Of a DNA stretch of 64,000 bases, positions 52,137 through 62,273 are shown piece after piece; within the stretch, counting starts at the first letter, position 1, and every line of letters starts with the position of its first letter. Origin of the DNA: Nostoc sp. TCL26-01 (GTDB lineage: Bacteria > Cyanobacteriota > Cyanobacteriia > Cyanobacteriales > Nostocaceae); contig NZ_CP040297.1 in the NCBI RefSeq assembly GCF_013393945.1, forward strand, positions 4,000,001 through 4,064,000, written 5' to 3'. The position numbers and the translations under genes are program-made. The notes below the pieces were generated by a model. It was not told the origin of the DNA. It did not search any database and saw only the letters and a list, made by a program, of their open reading frames with translations.

Positions 52137-55100
52137 ATGCCTATCAAACGCCAGCTAATCAAGACAATAAAAAAAAGCTCTAGGAAATTTAGAAAACAAT
52201 ATTTATTACCAATTAAAAAACAGATTATTTGGCTACTACGCACGTTTTTTGTCAATAGAAGCAAGCGTAGTACAGTTAACGCTGGCTTTGTTTTACCCAC
52301 AGTAGCAATGGTAGCGTTGGTAGTTGTTTTGCTAACCACAGCAATTTTATTTCGGTCTTTTGAAAGGGCAAAAAATGCTAGTAATGTGCGGGTAAATGAA
52401 GTCGTGTTGAATGCAGCAACACCAGCCATTGATCGCGCTAGAGCTAAAATGGATGCTCTATTTGAAGATCCTACGCTACCAAGAGGAACTCCCTCTGATA
52501 GTTCTTTATACGAAGCATTGAAAAGAGATAGATATAAGCTTGGTGATGAAATTCGCTTAAAAATGGGTTTCGATATAGATAATAGTGGTACTATCTCTCA
52601 GCCAACGAGCAGTACAACATTAGAAAATGATGAAACATTAAAAACAGCTTGGAAATATGCCGTTGACACAGATAATAATGGACTAAAAGATACCATTACG
52701 CTCTACGGTATATTTTTCCGTTCACCCACCAGAGATGCCACAACAGGAAATTTTAATCGTAAACGAAATTCCTTAGAAGCTAGAACCCCACCTATGGATA
52801 ATGCCACAACAAACCAGGCGTGCAGTAATGCCACTGGTTTTGCTAGTTTGGTAGGTAATTCTAGTTGGTATCGGCTAAATAGTGGAAATTTGGGGAAAAG
52901 CTTTTTTGTTTATGTTGTGAATGTGCCACTTACTAATATTGGTAGCCTGAGTACAACCGAATACGAAACTTACAAAGGCAACCAGAGTGTTGTTGCTTTA
53001 GAACTACAACAAGACCGCAGTCGTATTCCTCTACCAAATAATGCAGTTTGGTTTGAGAATGACTTAGAAATAATGATTGGTAGTACGAATTTAGCACTTA
53101 ACGGTCGAATTCATACCAATAGTAATTTGCTAGTCGCTGAAGTTGGCGGGAATATAACTGTTCGACAAGTTAGTAGTAAAACATCGTGTTTTTATAATCA
53201 AGATAACGGACAGATTATTGTTGGCGGTAATGTTAAAAATGGTAGCTTCACATTAGCAAGTGGTGGTGGTGTTACAGTCGATCTTTTTAGAGGTTTTGGT
53301 AATAACATCACGACTGCTGACATTGATGGTACGAACAGATCGACAGGCGCTTCTAATAGTGCTGGTAACGTCGAATATAATGATGCGGCATTTAACCAAC
53401 GCATCGCCGCGATGAAAACAGATGCGATCGCATTATGTACAAGTTGTAATAGCGCCACTACTACTAGTGCTTTCAAAACTGCTATTACTGGTAGCACTTA
53501 CCCGGATGACATAAAAAATAATGCCAATAATAAAATTCTCAGTACTGACGATCTAGAAACAGCAAAAAATATTCTCTACGACGAAATGGAAATTTATCTG
53601 CGAAATCGCACCCGCAGAGTACCCTTTGCAGAAGTATCAGATGTCACAGGAGTAGGAGCGACAACAGGATACACCAGTTCTAACTTGGGTGATACCACTA
53701 TTGGTGACACTCTCGCACCTCCAGCAAGCTGGAGAGAACCAATTAACTCCAGTAATCAGTTAACTGGTGCAACCACTATCGCCATGACCCCAGCTCAACT
53801 AAGAGCCACACATCCCAATTTGCAAAGGAGAGAAGGGGTTCAAACTGAATTAGGCGATCGCATTTTAGTAGGTAATAACCTCCCAGCAAAATGGGTACTT
53901 AATAACAAATATGTAGGTTCAGAAGCAAACCAGCCAATTTTCTCCAGTGGTACTACTGCCCAAGCATGGACGAGAAATGGTACAGAACCACAAACGCAAA
54001 GATGGCGAAACACCCAAATACAGGCACTTGCAGACTTAGGTCTATCTGACCGCAACGGCTTCTGGGAAGAAAACGCTGCTAAAAATCCTATCAACGATTT
54101 AGATAGTGTAGGTGGTGTCAGAATTGTTACCGGTGCAGGACTCTATGTAGACGGGCCGGGTAGTACAGTCAACGCTACAACTACGGCTTCGACTGGCCCA
54201 TATTACCCCCGCACTCTTAATTCCTTTTTACCTGTACCAACTGCGGCTCCCGGTGTCACCCCAGGTACAGATGATGTACTAGTTTGGCCTGATACTATGC
54301 CCATGTCTAGCCCTGGAAGTAATCTTCCAGGCGATTTACTCATGCGGGCAACGGCTGTTTATCACTATAAAGTAGATTCGGGTAACGACCAAGAGCCGAT
54401 TGCTTGTGTCAGTAGCTACTACGACCCCTCAGATGAAAACTCAAATAAAAATAAAACAGGTCTAACTGTTCCACCAGTACCACCAGCAACTACACCCACA
54501 ACTGTTAACCTACCCTGGAACTCTGCTACTGGAGGTAAATCTAACAATGGTATTGTCTACAGTTACCCTACAGGCGGAAGAGGAACCTTTTATAACACCA
54601 ACAAAGCTCGTTTAGAAAGACAAGCTAACTTAAAATTTCCCAATGGGCGTTGGGCTAATGACTCTCTACGACAAGCCTTAGTAAATTTAAAAGCTACCAA
54701 TGCTGGTAGTTTACCCACCACAGTACCCAGTACAGGCTTACAGTTATCTGACTATTCAGCGATTGATACTGCGTTGTGTGCTATTTCAATTTTGAGTGCT
54801 GAAAACTCTTTTGTCGCAACCCCCACTAACCAACCTAAGCATGGTGCAATCAGTGAGTCTGCGTTCCTGGATGCGCGGGAAGTAAAGCAACTGAGTACAC
54901 CAATTACATCAACTACATACAACGTAGACATTGAACAGCGTCAACCTCTAGAAGTTCGGGTCACAGACATTGATTTAAGCACAACAAATAGTATAGGTAT
55001 AACTAACACGGCAATCACAGCTGATGAGTATCTTTTACCTTACAGTGGCATTGTTTTTGCCACTAGAGATGATGGCTTGCGTGATGAAAGTGTGGGCTAT

Positions 55101-57101
55101 ACCGAAGGCAATGTTCGGGAAGAATCCAATTCAAAGTTACTCAGTCCCACAGACTTTAGGCTTGATCCTCGTCGCCGTCCAAATGGCATTCGTCTAGTAA
55201 ACGGAGGAACATTAGCTAGAACTAGTACAAATGTTCATAACTCTAAAGAAAAAGGTTTGATTTTAGTTACAAACTTGCCTGCCTACATTAGGGGTAACTT
55301 TAATTTGCACAGCACAAGCACTACTAGTGGGATTGAAGAATTTACCGAAACAGAAGCAACTACCAACTTCTACAATCGCAGTACCCGTAATGAAAGCTTT
55401 GCTTGTCGTAAAAACAGACCAGGATGTACTTTACCTGCTGGTGATACAACTGGCGACTTTTGGCGACCTGCAACGATTATTGCCGATTCCATGACATTAC
55501 TTTCTACCAATTTTGTTGATGGTCAACGGAGATACGGCGACTACGATCTGAACAATAACACGGGTATTGCATTAGAAGATGGCTTAAATCCCACAGCTTT
55601 ACCAGCGACTTTAGACGATAGAAGACGCAATCGTTTGAAAAATGGCTTCTGGGAGAATAACTACGCTACCAGTTCCCTATGGACAGGTGGTGGTAATACT
55701 CCTAGAACAGAAGCTATTCATTCTTATGTAGTTAATGGAGTCACACCAATTCAGCGCCGAGTTAATAGTCATCCTTTATATGTCATGGAAATGTGCCGCA
55801 AATTGTTAATTTCAGAGTGCGGGCCTAATGACTGGGTAGTCGGGTTTGATATAAACGGGGATGGTGATGTAGGCGATATAGCTTCATTTGATGTTAATGG
55901 TGATGGAACAGTAAACAGTAGCGACTTAGAAAGAGATATTAAGGCATATCAGTTAGGAAGAGCAACACTTGCTGCGGCTCCAAGCTCAACTAGCATCACT
56001 TCAACTTGGTGGAATACTACATACGGGACTGGTAGTAAGACAATCAGACAACGACTAGGAGCCGGAGATACTTCAAATGATAGGTTAGCTCTGCAAGGTT
56101 CAGTAGATCAAGATAGACGCTTTCCTCGTCGGGTTGCTTTTGCCCGTGATAATAACAACAACTTGGTTGAATCCAGTACAGGTATCTATAAACCGATGGG
56201 TGTCAGTTGTCCTCTAGACACGACAGGTAATACTTATAGCAATAATGGCTGTACCTACGGTACTGATTACGGTTCAACAAGCACCAGTACCCGCGCTCTC
56301 TGGTTTAGAACCACCACTAGCACAACTAACCCAGGAGACATAACAACAATTAGTTACGCAAGTGACAAACCACTCTTCTATTACCCCCCTATAGATGGCC
56401 CTGATGCTGGTACTGACCCTGATTTAGATGGTCAACCGCTTTTAGTACCAGTCTTGCAGATTCACGATGCAAATAATGTCCCTCCCAATTTAAGGGCAGA
56501 TGCTACTACCATCGCCAATAGTGATGACTCTAGAGGTAGTTGGCTACAGCAAGGAGCTAACACGACATTCAACGCTACTTTTGTTATAGGCAATAGTCCC
56601 AGCAGGACAGATGAACTTTCAGCAGGGTTACAAAACTTTGTCAGGTTTTTGGAAAATTGGGATAGCAGAACAGCCAGAATTAGCGGTAGCTTTATTCAAT
56701 TAAAACGAAGTGGCTATGCTACTGCACCAATTTCACCCATGTTTTCCAGCAGACAATCTACAGTTGCCACTGCTGCGGATAATCTCAGTTTGTTTGATTA
56801 TGCTTTAGATATTTATCCCACGAAAAACAGCGACGGTCTATTACCAACTTACTCACCACCAACTAACAGAACTTGGGGTTTTGATGTCGGGTTATTGTCA
56901 GAGCAACCAGATTTATTTGCTCAAAGATTTACCTCACCTCCCACAAGTCGCCCGAATGAGTTCTTTAGAGAAGTTGGTCGAGATGATGCTTGGGTGAAAA
57001 CATTACTTTGCGCTGGTGAACTGGGAACGGGAACGACATATGTAAATGCAGTTCCTGGTCAATATCGCCCCAGTGATTGTAAATCGATTCCCAACGATTA
57101 A
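52137..57101 (+). CDS. hpsA: Hormogonium polysaccharide biosynthesis protein HpsA
   Basis: The 1654-residue protein has a basic N-terminus, then GFVLPTVAMVALVVVLLTTA (about 50-72), a prepilin-like membrane segment, and a very large Thr/Asn/Ser-rich extracellular part. At about residues 1238-1262 two Ca-binding-loop motifs (DINGDGDVGD, DVNGDGTVNSSD) form a dockerin-like unit; DIDNSGTIS near residue 141 is similar. In Nostoc punctiforme HpsA is needed for hormogonium polysaccharide and motility. It heads the operon here. Confidence 0.9.
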   Translation: MPIKRQLIKTIKKSSRKFRKQYLLPIKKQIIWLLRTFFVNRSKRSTVNAGFVLPTVAMVALVVVLLTTAILFRSFERAKNASNVRVNEVVLNAATPAIDRARAKMDALFEDPTLPRGTPSDSSLYEALKRDRYKLGDEIRLKMGFDIDNSGTISQPTSSTTLENDETLKTAWKYAVDTDNNGLKDTITLYGIFFRSPTRDATTGNFNRKRNSLEARTPPMDNATTNQACSNATGFASLVGNSSWYRLNSGNLGKSFFVYVVNVPLTNIGSLSTTEYETYKGNQSVVALELQQDRSRIPLPNNAVWFENDLEIMIGSTNLALNGRIHTNSNLLVAEVGGNITVRQVSSKTSCFYNQDNGQIIVGGNVKNGSFTLASGGGVTVDLFRGFGNNITTADIDGTNRSTGASNSAGNVEYNDAAFNQRIAAMKTDAIALCTSCNSATTTSAFKTAITGSTYPDDIKNNANNKILSTDDLETAKNILYDEMEIYLRNRTRRVPFAEVSDVTGVGATTGYTSSNLGDTTIGDTLAPPASWREPINSSNQLTGATTIAMTPAQLRATHPNLQRREGVQTELGDRILVGNNLPAKWVLNNKYVGSEANQPIFSSGTTAQAWTRNGTEPQTQRWRNTQIQALADLGLSDRNGFWEENAAKNPINDLDSVGGVRIVTGAGLYVDGPGSTVNATTTASTGPYYPRTLNSFLPVPTAAPGVTPGTDDVLVWPDTMPMSSPGSNLPGDLLMRATAVYHYKVDSGNDQEPIACVSSYYDPSDENSNKNKTGLTVPPVPPATTPTTVNLPWNSATGGKSNNGIVYSYPTGGRGTFYNTNKARLERQANLKFPNGRWANDSLRQALVNLKATNAGSLPTTVPSTGLQLSDYSAIDTALCAISILSAENSFVATPTNQPKHGAISESAFLDAREVKQLSTPITSTTYNVDIEQRQPLEVRVTDIDLSTTNSIGITNTAITADEYLLPYSGIVFATRDDGLRDESVGYTEGNVREESNSKLLSPTDFRLDPRRRPNGIRLVNGGTLARTSTNVHNSKEKGLILVTNLPAYIRGNFNLHSTSTTSGIEEFTETEATTNFYNRSTRNESFACRKNRPGCTLPAGDTTGDFWRPATIIADSMTLLSTNFVDGQRRYGDYDLNNNTGIALEDGLNPTALPATLDDRRRNRLKNGFWENNYATSSLWTGGGNTPRTEAIHSYVVNGVTPIQRRVNSHPLYVMEMCRKLLISECGPNDWVVGFDINGDGDVGDIASFDVNGDGTVNSSDLERDIKAYQLGRATLAAAPSSTSITSTWWNTTYGTGSKTIRQRLGAGDTSNDRLALQGSVDQDRRFPRRVAFARDNNNNLVESSTGIYKPMGVSCPLDTTGNTYSNNGCTYGTDYGSTSTSTRALWFRTTTSTTNPGDITTISYASDKPLFYYPPIDGPDAGTDPDLDGQPLLVPVLQIHDANNVPPNLRADATTIANSDDSRGSWLQQGANTTFNATFVIGNSPSRTDELSAGLQNFVRFLENWDSRTARISGSFIQLKRSGYATAPISPMFSSRQSTVATAADNLSLFDYALDIYPTKNSDGLLPTYSPPTNRTWGFDVGLLSEQPDLFAQRFTSPPTSRPNEFFREVGRDDAWVKTLLCAGELGTGTTYVNAVPGQYRPSDCKSIPND

Positions 57102-57269
57102 TATCTCAAGTCTGATAAATCTCTTGACTTACCGTTTTGATTGGTAATTGGTGATGGGTAATTGGTAATTATTTTTTGTTCCGATTACCCATTACTGATA
57201 TCAACAAATCATTGAAGTTTTCGAGCAGGTGTGACATAAAAACTTGTCGTAAATACTGGGTAAATTGCC

Positions 57270-58016
57270 ATGATTAGGAAACAAGCGAGTAAACAAAGGT
57301 TATACAAAAATAGGGTTAGAAAGAAAGCACTATCTAGTGAGCAGGGTTTCACTATTGTCGAGTCTTTGGTAGCAATCATTGTCGTGGGCATTTTGCTAGT
57401 AGCGATCGCTCCCGTCCTTTCTCTATCAGTAGCAACTCGTGTACAATCCCGACGGGTGGAATTAGCGACTCAAGCTGCTAGGTCATATATCGATGCAGTC
57501 AGAGCTAAAAAAATAGATTCTCCAACAGCAAGTACTGCTGACATATCAACATTTGCTGCTCCCACACCTTCAGGAAGTTTTAGTTGTAATACCAATTCCT
57601 ACTGCACAAATACATCAACATCACCATTAAATACACCAACAAATTTGTATTGCATAGATTTCGATAATCTACCAGTTAGTACTGCTAGTCCTCCTGATCC
57701 TCCTAAATGTGAACATACTAGCTCTACAGATATGGTGATACAAGCTTTTCGCTACAACTCAGTTAGTGGTAGTACAGCTAGCAATGGATATATTTTAGGT
57801 GTAAGAGTTTACAGAGCTGATGCCTTTAAAAGCAGCATCAGTCTGAGAGCATCAAAGGACTATAACGATAGTCAGTCACTTACATTGAAAAAACAAGCAA
57901 TTTTTACCGCAGGTATAGGTCAACGTATTACACCTCTAGTAGAAATGACTACAGAAATTAGTGACACTGTACCTAAATACAGCGACCTGTGCGCTCGTGT
58001 TGGTGGGTGCAATTAA
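57270..58016 (+). CDS. hpsB: Hormogonium polysaccharide secretion pseudopilin HpsB
   Basis: The 248-residue protein has a basic leader of about 29 residues ending EQG, then FTIVESLVAIIVVGILLVAI, a type IV prepilin signal with the Glu at position 5 of the mature protein. The globular part is Ser/Thr-rich with cysteines (CNTNSYC). It belongs to the pseudopilin complex with HpsC and HpsD. It follows hpsA by about 170 bases and precedes hpsC closely. Confidence 0.88.
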   Translation: MIRKQASKQRLYKNRVRKKALSSEQGFTIVESLVAIIVVGILLVAIAPVLSLSVATRVQSRRVELATQAARSYIDAVRAKKIDSPTASTADISTFAAPTPSGSFSCNTNSYCTNTSTSPLNTPTNLYCIDFDNLPVSTASPPDPPKCEHTSSTDMVIQAFRYNSVSGSTASNGYILGVRVYRADAFKSSISLRASKDYNDSQSLTLKKQAIFTAGIGQRITPLVEMTTEISDTVPKYSDLCARVGGCN

Positions 58017-58060
58017 ATGTTGATTTTTTGTCTCTGTCAACAAAAGGAAGTCTCAGTATA

Positions 58061-59065
58061 ATGAGTCCACTAAAGTTTATTCTCAGCCTACACTTAAAAC
58101 ATCAGAGAATTAAGACAACAAATAGCGGATTTACCTTAATTGAGCTATTGGTAGCTATAATTCTGGCTTTTTTAGTCATAACACCTTTAATGTTGTTTAT
58201 GACTGGTCTTTTAGATAGCGATCGCCGAGAACAAGCAAAAGTCACTACTGAGCAAGAACTGCAAGCCGCACTAGATTACATAGCACGAGATTTACAACAG
58301 GCAGTTTATATCTACGATGCTGATGGGCTAACACGCGATCGCAATACTACCACTATTGGTTCTTCTGGAATTAGAGACCAAATACCACCAGTCAAATCTG
58401 CACCTAATTGTAGTGTCGGTACTGGTACTAATCCTAGTGTTTGCACCCCAGTATTGGTTTTTTGGAAACGAGAATTTGTCGAGGGTAGCGTTGGTGTTAG
58501 TTCTGCTACTGATACTGTAAAAAATGACGGCTATACCTATAGCCTAGTAGCTTATTACCTAATCACCAATCCCAATGGTTCTAACACTACATGGTCGCCT
58601 TCAGCACGAATTGGTAGATTTCAAATTCGAGGTACAGTTAATGCTGCTAATGCTAATGCTGTAGGCAACAATAGTAGTGCAGGGTATAATCCACCACCAC
58701 TATCCGATACTATTACTGGTGCTAGCCTCAAGGAAAAGATGAACCAATGGCAAACTGCATTAACTGCATCGGACAATTATACTCAGCGTGTAGATACTTT
58801 GGTTGATTTCATTAGTACTAGTACTAATGCCCCCGCAGCAACTTGCTCTAGTGGACAACGTGTCGGAAATGATAGCAGTGGTAATGTTAGTGGCTTCTAT
58901 GGCTGTGTCGATGCGACAGAGATACTAGCACAGGTTTATTTAAGGGGCAATGCTTTTGTTCGCCTATACAACAAAAATAATATTCCCTTCACTAACAGTG
59001 TTTCTGCTTATTTCCCCAATGTCAGTGTCCGGGCGCAGGGTCGAGGATTCATCTTTACCAAATAA
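58061..59065 (+). CDS. hpsC: Hormogonium polysaccharide secretion pseudopilin HpsC
   Basis: From the ATG at 58061 the product is 334 residues, with the prepilin motif NSGFTLIELLVAIILAFLVI after a leader of about 25 residues, and a PilW-like continuation (EQELQAALDYIARDLQQAVY). The frame is open upstream into the hpsB end, but the ATG at 58061 gives a normal prepilin leader. It lies between hpsB and hpsD. Confidence 0.88.
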   Translation: MSPLKFILSLHLKHQRIKTTNSGFTLIELLVAIILAFLVITPLMLFMTGLLDSDRREQAKVTTEQELQAALDYIARDLQQAVYIYDADGLTRDRNTTTIGSSGIRDQIPPVKSAPNCSVGTGTNPSVCTPVLVFWKREFVEGSVGVSSATDTVKNDGYTYSLVAYYLITNPNGSNTTWSPSARIGRFQIRGTVNAANANAVGNNSSAGYNPPPLSDTITGASLKEKMNQWQTALTASDNYTQRVDTLVDFISTSTNAPAATCSSGQRVGNDSSGNVSGFYGCVDATEILAQVYLRGNAFVRLYNKNNIPFTNSVSAYFPNVSVRAQGRGFIFTK

Positions 59066-59104
59066 CCTTTGCAACTTCTTTAGCTAATCAATATAAAGGA
59101 TAGT

Positions 59105-59749
59105 ATGCACAGCACAGCTTTATTGAAGTTACAAAAATTTAATCATAAATTTCTTTTAACCAGATTCCAGCAGCGAAATAGATTTGCTCAAGCAGATGCT
59201 GGTTTTAGTATGATAGAAATAATCGCAGTAGTATTAATGATAGGTATATTAGCAGCGATCGCTCTACCTAGTTGGTCTGCTTTTATCAACCGACAAAGAG
59301 TCAATAAAACAAATGATGCTGTTTTAGCAGCCATCCAAGATGCACAGCGACAAGCCAAACAAAAAAAACTGGCTTACAGTGTTAGTTTTAAAGTTGAAAG
59401 TCAAATACCTAAAATTGTCATTCATCCAGATACAGAAGCTGCATCTTCTATAGCTAGCAATAGATGGCGGTCTTTAATTGGAGACTTAAGTATTAAACCT
59501 GGACAAGTTATACTTACAACAAATCTTAGCGGTAAAAACACTGTTGGTACTTCCTTTGATGATTTGAGTACACCACAAACAATTGCTTTTGATTACATGG
59601 GTACTCTGATAAATCCCAACTTTCCCACAGGTTCAACAGAAACGCCCGGCATCAAACTTGTTGCATCAAATGGTAATCTCAAGCGTTGCGTTATCATAAA
59701 AACCATCTTAGGTGCAACGCTTACCAAGAGAGATGCCGAGTGTGATTAG
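59105..59749 (+). CDS. hpsD: Pseudopilin of the hps operon (GspH/FimT-like, HpsD)
   Basis: The 214-residue protein has a leader of about 35 residues and DAGFSMIEIIAVVLMIGILA, then ALPSWSAFINRQRVNKTNDA, the GspH/FimT pattern. The C-terminus has KRCVIIKTILGATLTKRDAE. Its closest relative in the window is the pseudopilin at 63297. It lies 40 bases after hpsC, so the three pseudopilin genes are one transcript. Confidence 0.85.
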   Translation: MHSTALLKLQKFNHKFLLTRFQQRNRFAQADAGFSMIEIIAVVLMIGILAAIALPSWSAFINRQRVNKTNDAVLAAIQDAQRQAKQKKLAYSVSFKVESQIPKIVIHPDTEAASSIASNRWRSLIGDLSIKPGQVILTTNLSGKNTVGTSFDDLSTPQTIAFDYMGTLINPNFPTGSTETPGIKLVASNGNLKRCVIIKTILGATLTKRDAECD

Positions 59750-60052
59750 CTAAGTAGTTGATGTTGCTAATTGCTAACCAATACCCCATAAAAATACTGT
59801 ACGATAAACTGTGTCTTCAAAGCAAAATTGTCATATCCCGGATTTCTCACGAAATTTATCAAACCGAAGTCCAGAGGCTGTAGGGGCGGGTTAACGAGAT
59901 ATTCGTGAATGATTGAAGCATATTTGTGAACCCGCCCCTACCGTTTTGTAAGAAATGCAGGATATGAGGTGCAGTTTTTTAGTCTTATATGTTACTAATT
60001 ATGTTACCGACACATTGAGAAATCAACTCAATCCAATTGTCATCTATAAACA
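59750..60052. other. Gap between pseudopilin and glycosyltransferase genes
   Basis: The 300 bases contain an inverted repeat around GTAGGGGCGGGTTAAC...GAACCCGCCCCTAC (about 59880-59941), a palindromic repeat of a type common in this genus. No gene. It could shelter a terminator or an internal processing site of the operon. Confidence 0.55.
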
Positions 60053-61024
60053 ATGAATGCCAGCCTTGATTTTACCGTAGCTATACCGACATACAACGGC
60101 GCGAATCGCTTGCCTGAACTACTAGAAAGGCTGCGAAATCAAATCAACACTGAAAATATTGCTTGGGAAATTATTGTTGTAGATAATAACAGTACTGACA
60201 ATACAGCCCAAGTTGTGAAGGCATACCAAGAAAATTGGCAGTGTCCTTCCCCTTTGAAATACTGCTTTGAAGCAAAACAAGGTGCAGCTTACGCTAGAAA
60301 AACCGGAGTAGAAGTTGCGGCGGGTAAATTAATTGGTTTTTTGGATGATGACAACTATCCAGTATCAACTTGGGTAGCAGCTGCTTATGCTTTTGCACAA
60401 AAATATCCCCAAGCTGGTGCATATGGTAGCCAAATTCACCCGGACTGGGAAGTGGAACCACCAGAAAATTTTGGTCGAATTAGTCCATTTTTAGCAATTG
60501 TCGAACGAGGTAATCAACCTTTATTTTACGACCCCATCAAAAAGCTGCTGCCTCCTTCTGCGGGGCTAGTTGTCCGGCGAGAAGCATGGCTAGAGAGTGT
60601 CCCAGAAAACCCGATTTTGACTGGTAGAGTGAGTGGTAATATGCTCACTAGCGAAGACTTAGAGATGTTGTGTTACATCCAAAAGGCTGGTTGGGAAGTT
60701 TGGTATAACCCAGAGATGGAGTTATATCACAAAATACCTAGTGGCAGATTAAAAAAAGAATATCTCATTCCTTTCTTTAGAGGAATTGGGCTGAGTCGCT
60801 ATGTAACGAGAATGGCAAATGTCAAACCATATCAAAAACCATTCCTGTTTGTTCTTTACATGATTAATGACATCAGAAAGATTATTGTCCAAATTCTCAA
60901 GTATGGCACGAAGGTAAAAACTGATTTAGTCGTAGCGTGTGAAACTGAATTGTTTCTCAGTAGCCTGATTAGTCCTTTTTATCTATGGAAAAATGGTTAT
61001 TTAAATAAAGCTAACAAATTATGA
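60053..61024 (+). CDS. hpsE: Hormogonium polysaccharide glycosyltransferase (HpsE-like, GT2)
   Basis: The 323-residue protein starts LDFTVAIPTYNGANRLPELL and has IIVVDNNSTDNT and LIGFLDDDNYP, the GT-A donor site with metal-binding aspartates. The C-terminus is amphipathic (FLFVLYMINDIRKIIVQILK). It probably adds a sugar to the hormogonium polysaccharide. It overlaps the next gene by four bases (ATGA). Confidence 0.85.
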   Translation: MNASLDFTVAIPTYNGANRLPELLERLRNQINTENIAWEIIVVDNNSTDNTAQVVKAYQENWQCPSPLKYCFEAKQGAAYARKTGVEVAAGKLIGFLDDDNYPVSTWVAAAYAFAQKYPQAGAYGSQIHPDWEVEPPENFGRISPFLAIVERGNQPLFYDPIKKLLPPSAGLVVRREAWLESVPENPILTGRVSGNMLTSEDLEMLCYIQKAGWEVWYNPEMELYHKIPSGRLKKEYLIPFFRGIGLSRYVTRMANVKPYQKPFLFVLYMINDIRKIIVQILKYGTKVKTDLVVACETELFLSSLISPFYLWKNGYLNKANKL

Positions 61025-62034
61025 ATGAACTCATAGAGAAAAATTTGGAAACATTAGATTTTACTGTGGCTATTCCGACGTGGAATGGTGCAGAACGTCT
61101 ACCACAAGTTTTAGACAGACTTTTGACGCAAACAGGAACAGAAAATATCCGATGGGAAGTTATTGTTATCGATAATAATAGCAGCGATCGCACACCTGAT
61201 GTTGTCAAAAATTATCAACACCAATTCACTCAATGTTCTTTACATTATTTCCTAGAAACCCAACAAGGACTAGCCTTTGCCAGACTCAGGGCTGTCAATG
61301 AAGCTAAAGGGCAATTTGTCGCTTTTCTTGATGATGATAATTTACCCGCATCTGATTGGGTTGTAGAGTCTTATAATTTTGGTAAAGACCATCCTCAAGC
61401 AGGGGCATGGAGTGGTCAGATACATGGTGATTTTGAAGTAAAGCCCCCAGATAATTTCTCACGCATTCAAGCTTTTTTGGCAATTCGAGAACATGGTCAA
61501 CAAGCATATATATTCGATGCCAAAAACTTAAAATTACCCCCAGGTGCAGCACTTGTTATCCGCAAACAAGCTTGGTTAGAAAGTGTACCTCAAGAGTTAA
61601 TTTTTAAGGGCAGAATCGGTAACTTAATGGTTGGTGGCGAAGATACAGAAGCCTTGCTACACATCTACAAAGCAGGCTGGGAAATTTGGTACAACCCCGC
61701 TATGCACATTGCTCATAAAATTCCCCATTGGCGATTTGAAAAAAAATATTTGCTGAATATAGCCCGTGGTTGTGGACTATGTATTTTCCAACTCAGACTA
61801 ATTAATGCTAAGAAATGGCAGTCCCCAGTAATTTTACTAAAAACTATTTTTGGTAATCTGCGGAGAATACTGCATCATATTATTAAATATAAAAACAATT
61901 TACCTAATGATATAGCGGCACTTGTCGAATTTAATTTCTATTTAGGCAGTCTACTAAGTCCTTTCTACTTACTTGTATTCTATTTCCATAATTTAAGTAA
62001 AACTTCTGAAGCTACTAGCCAAAATATCGAATAA
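61021..62034 (+). CDS. Glycosyltransferase GT2, tandem paralog of the preceding gene
   Basis: The 337-residue protein shares the start LDFTVAIPTWNGAERLPQVL, VIVIDNNSSDRT and VAFLDDDNLPASDWV with the gene upstream, plus the shared PQAGAxxxQIHxDxEVxPP block in the middle, so the two arose by duplication. The ATG overlaps the stop of the previous gene. It may be HpsF or a second HpsE; the name is left open. Confidence 0.85.
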   Translation: MNELIEKNLETLDFTVAIPTWNGAERLPQVLDRLLTQTGTENIRWEVIVIDNNSSDRTPDVVKNYQHQFTQCSLHYFLETQQGLAFARLRAVNEAKGQFVAFLDDDNLPASDWVVESYNFGKDHPQAGAWSGQIHGDFEVKPPDNFSRIQAFLAIREHGQQAYIFDAKNLKLPPGAALVIRKQAWLESVPQELIFKGRIGNLMVGGEDTEALLHIYKAGWEIWYNPAMHIAHKIPHWRFEKKYLLNIARGCGLCIFQLRLINAKKWQSPVILLKTIFGNLRRILHHIIKYKNNLPNDIAALVEFNFYLGSLLSPFYLLVFYFHNLSKTSEATSQNIE

Positions 62035-62061
62035 GTTGAAATTAGCTAACCATTCATAAAA

Positions 62062-62162
62062 TAGACATCTCCGAATATGAATGTAGTATTAGAGACGTTG
62101 CACTGCAACGTCTCTAATACAAGTATTTTGGGCAATGCAGAATTAAATTCGGTCGATGTCTA
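62062..62162. repeat. MITE-like element, complete copy C
   Basis: About 101 bases with ends TAGACATCTCCGAA (left) and TTCGGTCGATGTCTA (right), inverse of each other with few changes, and the core palindrome ATTAGAGACGTTGC/GCAACGTCTCTAAT (62088-62116). It is in the opposite orientation to copy B and lies inside the hps operon between two glycosyltransferase genes. Confidence 0.82.
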
Positions 62163-62273
62163 ATTATCGGTTGATTTAAATTATTCAACCGAGGCATTAG
62201 AGTATTCTTCATTCAACATATTGAATGAGGGATTCTTGTCAATTTTTAGTGACTAAAAATCTAAAAATAAACA

